NCBI GenBank assembly: GCA_947306315.1
Contig: CAMZGF010000016.1
Coordinates: 1 to 12,369, forward strand
Source: an uncultured Candidatus Saccharibacteria bacterium
GTDB taxonomy: Bacteria > Patescibacteriota > Saccharimonadia > Saccharimonadales > Saccharimonadaceae
Length of the DNA: 12,369 bases
Direction: 5' to 3'
Both the position numbers and the translations under genes were made by a program. Shown here in pieces: positions 7,748 to 12,369 of the stretch; positions within the stretch are counted from its first letter, which is position 1, and the number at the start of each line of letters is the position of its first letter. The notes under the pieces were generated by a model that saw nothing but the letters and a program-made list of their open reading frames with translations, searched no databases and had not been told where the DNA came from.

Positions 7748-9004
7748 ATGAATGAAGCTTTGAAAACGAAGCTAAAAACTCTCCCAAGCTCTCCAGGCGT
7801 GTATTTTCACAAAAATGCCGATGGCGAGATTATTTATGTTGGGAAAGCAGCGGTTTTAAAGAACCGTGTCCGACAGTATTTCCAAAAATCTGAGAAGGAT
7901 CCAAAAACCGAAGCACTAGTCAAGGAAATTGCAATGACGGATTGGATTATTGTAGACACGGAAATGGATGCACTTTTTCTTGAATCGGAAATGATTAAAA
8001 GATATATGCCAAAATGGAATATTCTCTTGCGCGATGATAAAACTGTAAGCTATGTCCGAATAGATATGAAATCTGAGATTCCGTATGTAACGATGACGCG
8101 TAATCCTGAAGGAGATAATGCTGAATATATTGGTCCATTTTATGCAAAAAGAACAGTCTCGGACGCACTGAGAATTCTTCGTCGAGTTTTTCCGTATTAT
8201 ATAAAACCATATGATGGAAAGAAAAACCTCGATACCGACCTTGGGCTGAATCCGGGGATTGAAATCGGAAAAACGACGCCGGTCGAGTATAAGAAGAATC
8301 TAAGAAAATTGATTCGTTACTTGAATGGTGAGCGAAAAGATTTACTTCGCGATATTGAGATTCAGATGAAGGAAGCTGCGGCAGAAGGAAAATATGAAGA
8401 AGCTGCGACACTTAGAAATCAACTCTTTGGACTAAAAGAGCTTCGAAAGAAAATTGTTTTTTCCGATAAGGAATTTATGGATATTTCAAACGATCAAGCT
8501 TTGAAGCAATTAAAAGAATTGCTTAACCTAGAAAATCCGCCTCGTCGTATTGAAGGGTATGATATTTCACATCAATCTGGTGAGAACGTTACTGGTAGCA
8601 TGGTGGTATTTATTAACGGGGCTTCGGATCGTGCAGAGTATCGAAAATTTAAATTAAGAAACCAGAAAAATGATGATACTAAAAACCTTCGCGAGATAAT
8701 TGAGAGAAGGCTGAAACATAAGGAATGGGACTATCCAGACCTGATTATACTCGATGGCGGCGAGGGGCAAGTGAACGCTGTAAAAGACTTGCTAGACGAA
8801 GCAGGGATTCCAGTAATTGGACGCAATAAATCTGGTAATCATAGTAAAAATTCGGATATGAATATTATTATTCCGGGTAAAGGTTTTTTTGAAATTAATC
8901 CAGGGTCTCATGTTGCAAAACTTATCGCCAGAATCGACGAAGAATCGCACCGTTTCGCTATTACTTACCATCGTTTATTAAAACGAAAAAACATGATAAA
9001 ATAA
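7748..9004 (+). CDS. uvrC: Compact UvrC, excinuclease ABC subunit C, no HhH domain
   Basis: UvrC makes both incisions in nucleotide excision repair. Present, in order: GIY-YIG nuclease domain (GVYF at 17-20, Y30-V-G-K33, R40, E79), a UVR motif for UvrB contact (about 204-232), and an RNase H-like nuclease domain with D272 (YDISH), D336 (ILDGGEGQ) and H401 (SHRFAI) as the DDH triad. At 418 aa it is far shorter than the usual 560-620. About 100 residues between UVR and RNase H are missing, and the C-terminal tandem helix-hairpin-helix is absent, since the frame ends just after 'YHRLLKRK'. The region between GIY-YIG and UVR, which carries four cysteines in many UvrCs, has none, and the protein is cysteine-free. 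The in-frame GTG at 7730 lies inside the terminator and promoter, so ATG 7748 is the start. No frameshift is seen: the next gene begins at 9010. Confidence 0.93.
   Translation: MNEALKTKLKTLPSSPGVYFHKNADGEIIYVGKAAVLKNRVRQYFQKSEKDPKTEALVKEIAMTDWIIVDTEMDALFLESEMIKRYMPKWNILLRDDKTVSYVRIDMKSEIPYVTMTRNPEGDNAEYIGPFYAKRTVSDALRILRRVFPYYIKPYDGKKNLDTDLGLNPGIEIGKTTPVEYKKNLRKLIRYLNGERKDLLRDIEIQMKEAAAEGKYEEAATLRNQLFGLKELRKKIVFSDKEFMDISNDQALKQLKELLNLENPPRRIEGYDISHQSGENVTGSMVVFINGASDRAEYRKFKLRNQKNDDTKNLREIIERRLKHKEWDYPDLIILDGGEGQVNAVKDLLDEAGIPVIGRNKSGNHSKNSDMNIIIPGKGFFEINPGSHVAKLIARIDEESHRFAITYHRLLKRKNMIK
8994..9002 (+). promoter_or_regulatory. Extended -10 inside the uvrC 3' end
   Basis: TG-A-TAAAAT overlaps the uvrC stop codon region and ends eight bases before the ATG at 9010, giving a predicted start at or next to that ATG. 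I see no convincing -35. The downstream gene has no Shine-Dalgarno, so either a leaderless transcript or coupling to uvrC would explain its expression. Confidence 0.5.
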
Positions 9005-9009
9005 TCGTT

Positions 9010-9384
9010 ATGATAAAAAATCAAATACTCATATTTTTATCTCGTTGGTTTGTTTCAAGCGTAGGTATGTGGCTTGTAATACGTTGGTTTGGAACCGTTG
9101 ATGATGGTATCACCGGCGGATTATCGCTCTATATTGTTGCTGGCTTAGTTTTTTCACTAGTTAATAGTACTGTTAGGCCGCTCACTACAATGCTTAGTCT
9201 CCCGCTCATTATCTTTAGCATGGGTATTTTTACGATTCTTATTAATGTCGCTATGATGGCTCTTACTGTCTGGATTCTTCCAGGTATTCATATTACATTT
9301 TGGGGCGCAGTCTTTGGCACAGTTGCGATATCAATCTTAAATGGTCTGATAAATTTACTAGTTCCGTCTAGACAACCGAAATAA
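9010..9384 (+). CDS. YvlD / Phage_holin_4_2-type membrane protein
   Basis: A small integral membrane protein (124 aa) with four hydrophobic segments: about 11-27, 37-52, 62-90 and 97-118. The core 'VNSTVRPLTTMLSLPL' followed by 'GIFTILINVAMMAL' and 'WGAVFGTVAISILNGLINLL' matches the family annotated as phage holin 4 superfamily, which includes Bacillus YvlD. Despite the name, these chromosomal proteins are widespread in bacteria and their function is unknown; no phage gene is nearby. The ATG lies 5 bp after the uvrC stop without a Shine-Dalgarno, and an extended -10 ends eight bases upstream, so leaderless expression is likely. The protein has no cysteine. The secG promoter lies within its last codons and stop. 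Confidence 0.85.
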   Translation: MIKNQILIFLSRWFVSSVGMWLVIRWFGTVDDGITGGLSLYIVAGLVFSLVNSTVRPLTTMLSLPLIIFSMGIFTILINVAMMALTVWILPGIHITFWGAVFGTVAISILNGLINLLVPSRQPK

Positions 9385-9397
9385 AATCGACTATAAT
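9369..9397 (+). promoter_or_regulatory. Promoter for leaderless secG operon
   Basis: TAGACA (9369-9374, 5/6 match to the -35 consensus) and a perfect TATAAT (9392-9397) are separated by 17 bp. Seven bases after the -10 is the A of the secG ATG at 9404. The -35 lies in the coding end of the upstream gene. Confidence 0.75.
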
Positions 9398-9403
9398 ATT
9401 TAT

Positions 9404-9631
9404 ATGAATTTGGGAAATATTTTAGAGACAACTACTTTAATTTCTGCGATTTTGAGTACTCTTCTCATTCTCTTGCAACAACGTGGCGCATCTCTTGGTG
9501 CTGGCTTTGGTGCAAGCGGTGAGCTTTATACAACCCGTCGTGGTCTCGATAAATCTCTCTTTAACGCAACAATCTTCTTTGTAGTATTATTTGTCTTGTC
9601 GATCTTAGGTCTCCTCTTAATTCCGGAGTAA
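9404..9631 (+). CDS. secG: Protein translocase subunit SecG
   Basis: SecG is the small accessory subunit of the SecYEG protein-export channel. The product (75 aa) has two membrane helices (about 8-25 and 53-72) joined by a loop with the SecG signature: 'LLQQRGASLGAGFGASGELY' (22-42 region), then 'TTRRGLDKSLFNATIFF'. The usual 'LLQ-R-G-G-L-G-FG' pattern is conserved. The ATG is where transcription is predicted to begin, and no Shine-Dalgarno is present upstream. The stop codon overlaps the spacing region of the next gene's Shine-Dalgarno, so secG and the solute-binding protein gene form a tight operon. Confidence 0.93.
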   Translation: MNLGNILETTTLISAILSTLLILLQQRGASLGAGFGASGELYTTRRGLDKSLFNATIFFVVLFVLSILGLLLIPE

Positions 9632-9633
9632 AG

Positions 9634-11373
9634 ATGAAAAACAAGCTAAGTAGTGGGCAAAAATTAGCAAGAAAGTTTACACGTTTCTCTAGAAAAGCTG
9701 GGGAAGCTACAATTGAACATGTCGAAGAAAATATTATTGACCGTATTGGACATATTCGTCGTGTTCGTCTTTTGATTCTTGAGTGGGCACTCCTTGTTAT
9801 TGCGATAATTTTCCTTTCTTTAACTCAGGCTTACTGGTATTCTGATTCGTACGCAGTTGTCACATATAAAGAAGGTGGTACGTATATTGAAGCAACGCTC
9901 GGTGAAGTTAAAACATTAAACCCACTATTTGCTTCTTCGAACTCGGAAAAAACCGTTTCTAAACTGGTCTTCTCGTCGCTTACCACAAATGACTATACGG
10001 GCCATTCCGGCTATGGTCTCGCGAAAAGTGTCAGCACCACCGATAATGGTAAAACATGGAAAGTTAGACTTAGGGATAATTTAAAATGGTCAGATGATAC
10101 TAAACTTACGAATGAAGATGTTATCTTTACAGCTGAACTTATTAAAAACCCTCTCCTAAACTCAAGTTATTCAAGTAATCTTGCAGGTGTAGTTGTAGAA
10201 GAAGATGACGACGAAAATCTTATCTTTAAACTTCCAGCGGTAAATGCTTACTTTGCAACTGCGCTTGATTTTCCAATCTTGCCAAAGCATATCCTCGAAG
10301 GTGTATCCCCAGACCTTATTTTAGAGCACGGTTTTTCTGCAAAGCCAATTGGAAGCGGTCCATACATTTATAATCACACCCAGGCTATTGGAAATCTTGG
10401 TGAGAAATCAATCTACCTTCAATCAAACAAAAATTATTACAAAGGAAAACCAAAAATTGATAGCTTTATTATTCATGCCTTTGTTAAAACTGACGATATC
10501 GTAAATGCGTTGAACGCTGGGACTGTTACTGCAAGCGGTGAGCTTACAGCCGGTGATATAGATCGCGTAAACTCTGTTAACTTCAACGAGAAAGAAAGTT
10601 CCTTGAATTACGGTGTCTTTGCCTTTATGAATCTCGAACGCCTTGGAAGCAAAGATCTTAGAACGGCGATAAGACAGGGAATCGATATGACTAAAATTCG
10701 TAGCGTTCTTAAAAACGAGAGACCACTTGATTATCCAATCTTAGAAGATCAGGTCGATATATCCTCGTATCCGAAGCTTCCGGAATATAATTTCGATGAT
10801 GCTAAGCTAAAACTAGAAAGTATCCTTGAGAAAAATGAGGAGCTTAGAAAAACTGGAATTACAGTTGAAACCGTCAACTCTGGCTACCTTCCAGAAATCT
10901 CGGAAAAGCTCGCTGAACAGATTCGTTCACTCGGCATTAAGGTTGAAGTTATGACACTAGACTCCGGTCAGGATTTCTTCTTAAACGTCCTTTCTCCAAG
11001 AAACTACGATATTCTTGTCTATGAAATCGGACTTGGGCCAAACCCTGATGTCTTCGCATATTATCACTCAACCGAAGCAAACCCAAACGGTCATAACCTA
11101 AGTAATTATAAAAACGTCATTGTTTCCGATCTTGTTTTATCTGCGACTAGAACTATGAATCACACTCTTAGAACGAAGAAATATGAGAGTTTCCTCAGAT
11201 ATTTTGTCAATGATGTCCCAGCAATTGGTATTTATCAATCAAATATTCACTACTACGTAAATAGAAACGTTCGTGCATTCTCTCAAGAAAATCGACTCGT
11301 AACAGCCGTAGATCGTTTCTATGACGTTGAAAAGTGGGGAATTGAGAAAACCTCAAAAAACCGCACTCCGTAA
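9634..11373 (+). CDS. Membrane-anchored ABC transporter family-5 solute-binding protein (oligopeptide type)
   Basis: Binds extracellular peptides or similar solutes and hands them to an ABC permease; family SBP_bac_5 (OppA/DppA-like). Fold markers include 'GEVKTLNPLF' (90-99), 'KTWKVRLRDNLKWSD', 'EDVIFTAELIKNP', 'PILPKHIL', and 'KPIGSGPYIY'. The length (579 aa) is normal. Instead of a lipoprotein signal it has a basic cytoplasmic tail of about 45 residues and an uncleaved-looking membrane helix (about 46-66); no cysteine occurs anywhere. GGAG (9625-9628), overlapping the end of secG, is the Shine-Dalgarno for the ATG. No permease or ATPase gene lies in the window, so its partners must be encoded elsewhere, or it works alone as a receptor. 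In host-dependent CPR bacteria, peptide scavenging is a plausible role; that is inference. Confidence 0.92.
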   Translation: MKNKLSSGQKLARKFTRFSRKAGEATIEHVEENIIDRIGHIRRVRLLILEWALLVIAIIFLSLTQAYWYSDSYAVVTYKEGGTYIEATLGEVKTLNPLFASSNSEKTVSKLVFSSLTTNDYTGHSGYGLAKSVSTTDNGKTWKVRLRDNLKWSDDTKLTNEDVIFTAELIKNPLLNSSYSSNLAGVVVEEDDDENLIFKLPAVNAYFATALDFPILPKHILEGVSPDLILEHGFSAKPIGSGPYIYNHTQAIGNLGEKSIYLQSNKNYYKGKPKIDSFIIHAFVKTDDIVNALNAGTVTASGELTAGDIDRVNSVNFNEKESSLNYGVFAFMNLERLGSKDLRTAIRQGIDMTKIRSVLKNERPLDYPILEDQVDISSYPKLPEYNFDDAKLKLESILEKNEELRKTGITVETVNSGYLPEISEKLAEQIRSLGIKVEVMTLDSGQDFFLNVLSPRNYDILVYEIGLGPNPDVFAYYHSTEANPNGHNLSNYKNVIVSDLVLSATRTMNHTLRTKKYESFLRYFVNDVPAIGIYQSNIHYYVNRNVRAFSQENRLVTAVDRFYDVEKWGIEKTSKNRTP

Positions 11374-11424
11374 AGTGCTTGTGGAAAACTCAGTAGATTT
11401 TTTCAAAAAAATGTTAAATTATTA

Positions 11425-11452
11425 TTGACACAATTCTTTTTAAGTTTATAAT
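11425..11452 (+). promoter_or_regulatory. Perfect consensus -35/-10 promoter for the surface protein gene
   Basis: TTGACA (11425-11430) and TATAAT (11447-11452) are both exact consensus hexamers with a 16-bp spacer. This is the strongest-looking promoter in the window. Transcription should start near 11459, leaving a leader of about 62 bases, A-rich apart from one hairpin, before ATG 11522. Confidence 0.88.
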
Positions 11453-11457
11453 AGGAC

Positions 11458-11488
11458 TTAGCTTAGGTCATATAAATAAACAAGCTAA
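11458..11488 (+). promoter_or_regulatory. 5'-terminal hairpin in the leader of the surface protein mRNA
   Basis: TTAGCTT (11458-11464) is complementary to AAGCTAA (11482-11488) over seven pairs, with a 17-base loop. It begins at the predicted transcript 5' end and is followed by an unstructured A-rich leader and the Shine-Dalgarno AAAGGA (11511-11516). Its position resembles 5' mRNA-stabilising stems such as that of ompA. The stabilising role is inferred. Confidence 0.4.
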
Positions 11489-11521
11489 AACAATAATAAA
11501 AATATAACAAAAAGGATTAGT

Positions 11522-12187
11522 ATGACGAAATCAACAAAAATTATTGCTGCGCTTGGTGTTGCAGCAGGTCTCGGAATTGCAGCTCTTCCTGCAGGTGCAA
11601 TCTTCGCAGTAACAGACCCAATCTTTGATTACAGCAGCGATACTGCTACATCAGCAAACGTTACCGTAAGACTCAACGTTGGCGAAGCAATCGCTCTTAA
11701 AGTAAGCGCTACTGACTGTCTTGGTGATAGCGACTCTACTGAAGCAGGTGTTCAGAGCTTTACTCTCAGCGATGCTGGTAGTTGTACAATGAACGTTTCT
11801 GGTGGTACTAACGCAGTTTCTGGCTTTGATCTCAAAGTCGCAATTGCAGACGGTGCTACTTCATACCTCAAACTTGCTGGTTCAACCACTCAGACCTCAC
11901 AGAACTCGATTCCTGGCCAAAACGGTTCAGCAGTCGCAGCAGGTACTGCAGGTTGGAACCTTACTGGTGGTGCATTAACTAACTTTGCTCCAACTTCAAC
12001 TGCAACAACAATGCTCCGCACCCAAGGTGCTAAGCAGCTTACAACTGAAGTTACTTACAACTTCGCAACTGGTGCAGATCAGGAATCTGGTGAGTACTCA
12101 ACTCAACTTACCTACACTATCGCTCCAAACACAGCTGGCCTCACTGAAGCAACTGGCCACATAGTAGCAGAATATCCAGAAGCATAA
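11522..12187 (+). CDS. Secreted WxL-like surface protein
   Basis: A short exported protein (221 aa) with an N-terminal signal peptide: a basic start (MTKSTK), a hydrophobic core to about residue 23 and a likely cleavage after AGA (26) or FA (29). The mature part is rich in T, S, A and G, reads as beta-rich, and has just two cysteines (C66 and C88) that could form one disulfide. W145-N-L147 and the ending 'YSTQLTYTIAP' (192-202) resemble the two repeats of WxL cell-surface domains, the second W being Y198 here. This is a pattern match, not a firm assignment; a pilin-like or other adhesin is possible. There is no C-terminal anchor. A consensus promoter, good Shine-Dalgarno (AAAGGA, 11511-11516), favoured codons and a strong terminator suggest an abundant single-gene product, perhaps a main surface protein involved in host contact. 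Confidence 0.82.
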   Translation: MTKSTKIIAALGVAAGLGIAALPAGAIFAVTDPIFDYSSDTATSANVTVRLNVGEAIALKVSATDCLGDSDSTEAGVQSFTLSDAGSCTMNVSGGTNAVSGFDLKVAIADGATSYLKLAGSTTQTSQNSIPGQNGSAVAAGTAGWNLTGGALTNFAPTSTATTMLRTQGAKQLTTEVTYNFATGADQESGEYSTQLTYTIAPNTAGLTEATGHIVAEYPEA

Positions 12188-12200
12188 TAGCCTAAGTGAT

Positions 12201-12233
12201 AGAAAAAGAGCCCCTGGTGGGCTCTTTTTGTTT
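12201..12233 (+). terminator. Strong rho-independent terminator after the surface protein gene
   Basis: GAGCCC (12208-12213) pairs with GGGCTC (12219-12224) around CTGGT. Flanking AAAAA (12203-12207) and TTTTT (12225-12229) lengthen the stem and provide the U-tract. It lies 20 bases after the stop and insulates the tRNA gene. Confidence 0.93.
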
Positions 12234-12245
12234 GTTCTGATACCC

Positions 12246-12277
12246 TTGACTTTTTTTGAATTTTAAGGTAATATAAT
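12246..12277 (+). promoter_or_regulatory. tRNA-Leu promoter
   Basis: TTGACT (12246-12251, 5/6) is the -35. The -10 is either TAATAT (12269-12274) at 17-bp spacing or the overlapping TATAAT (12272-12277) at 20 bp. The predicted start is between 12281 and 12284, that is, at or within two bases of the mature tRNA 5' end (12283). Confidence 0.65.
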
Positions 12278-12282
12278 TCCAT

Positions 12283-12369
12283 GCACCTGTGGTGAAATTG
12301 GTATACACGCTACCTTGAGGTGGTAGTGGCCGTAAGGCTGTGCTAGTTCGAGTCTAGTCAGGTGCACCA
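12283..12369 (+). tRNA. tRNA-Leu (anticodon GAG), CCA encoded
   Basis: A full class II tRNA cloverleaf can be drawn. The acceptor GCACCTG (12283-12289) pairs with CAGGTGC (12359-12365), followed by discriminator A and encoded CCA (12367-12369). The D-stem GTG pairs with CAC. The anticodon stem CTACC/GGTAG encloses the loop TTGAGGT, giving anticodon GAG at 12317-12319, which reads leucine CUC and CUU. A long variable arm (GGCC-GTAA-GGCT) and a T-arm with TTCGAGT complete it. The A discriminator and long variable arm are the leucine identity features. The gene ends on the last base of the window. Confidence 0.97.

Noticed and set aside
7995..8411. Minus-strand open frame of 138 codons within uvrC
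   Set aside because: It is antisense to a conserved nuclease gene, with no promoter or ribosome site and no family signature.
9010..9384. Prophage remnant, because of the holin family name
   Set aside because: The Phage_holin_4_2/YvlD family is mostly chromosomal, and no lysin, structural or integrase gene is nearby.
11363..11378. Terminator hairpin GCACT/AGTGC at the end of the solute-binding protein gene
   Set aside because: The stem is only five pairs, includes coding bases with the stop codon in the loop, and lacks a T-tract directly after it.
11380..11388. TGTGGAAAA as a DnaA box and possible origin
   Set aside because: It is a single imperfect site with no cluster of boxes, no dnaA or dnaN gene and no marked AT-rich unwinding region with repeats.
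12256..12277. TTGAAT (12256-12261) as the -35 of the tRNA promoter
   Set aside because: It is only 10 bp from TATAAT, too close for a sigma-70 type promoter; TTGACT at 12246 fits better.

Overview
The window looks like chromosomal sequence from a reduced, AT-rich Candidate Phyla Radiation (Patescibacteria) bacterium, most probably a Saccharibacterium (TM7). This is inference. The supporting signs are very tight packing of housekeeping genes, pared-down versions of universal repair enzymes (a 418-residue UvrC, a LigA without its zinc-finger cysteines), several genes whose start codon lies about where transcription should begin, many membrane or surface proteins of no clear family, and the standard code. 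Ten of eleven genes end in TAA, one in TAG and none in TGA. Every gene is on the + strand. I see no insertion sequence, prophage, CRISPR array or toxin-antitoxin pair.

Layout. (1) 1-432: a 5'-truncated MarR-type regulator. (2) 503-5034: a probable operon lemA - htpX - polytopic membrane protein - ligA, driven by an extended -10 promoter at 450-479. Its genes are separated by 5 bp or overlap by 20 and 1 bp, joining envelope proteolysis genes to the replicative/repair ligase. (3) 5086-7689: enolase and a membrane-anchored extracytoplasmic protein of unknown function, closed by a strong terminator at 7701-7730. (4) 7748-9004: a compact uvrC. (5) 9010-9384: a YvlD/Phage_holin_4_2-type membrane protein. 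(6) 9404-11373: secG and a membrane-anchored family-5 solute-binding protein, joined by a Shine-Dalgarno that overlaps the secG stop. (7) 11522-12187: a small secreted WxL-like surface protein with a perfect -35/-10 promoter, a 5'-UTR hairpin and a strong terminator. (8) 12283-12369: tRNA-Leu(GAG) with encoded CCA, ending on the last base.

Two themes deserve attention. First, both DNA-repair enzymes have lost the cysteine clusters that usually bind metal: the C4 zinc finger in LigA and the reported Fe-S cysteines in UvrC. Both are wholly cysteine-free, and UvrC also lacks its C-terminal helix-hairpin-helix domain, while the catalytic residues are kept. Second, eno, uvrC, the YvlD-like gene and secG each have a -10 element ending 7-9 bases before the ATG and no Shine-Dalgarno, so they should give leaderless mRNAs. 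Genes inside operons, and the leadered lemA and surface-protein genes, mostly use Shine-Dalgarno sites. The tRNA also appears to start at or within about two bases of its mature 5' end. No single cassette stands out as a new defence or mobile system; the novelty is in stripped-down repair proteins and compressed gene-expression signals.
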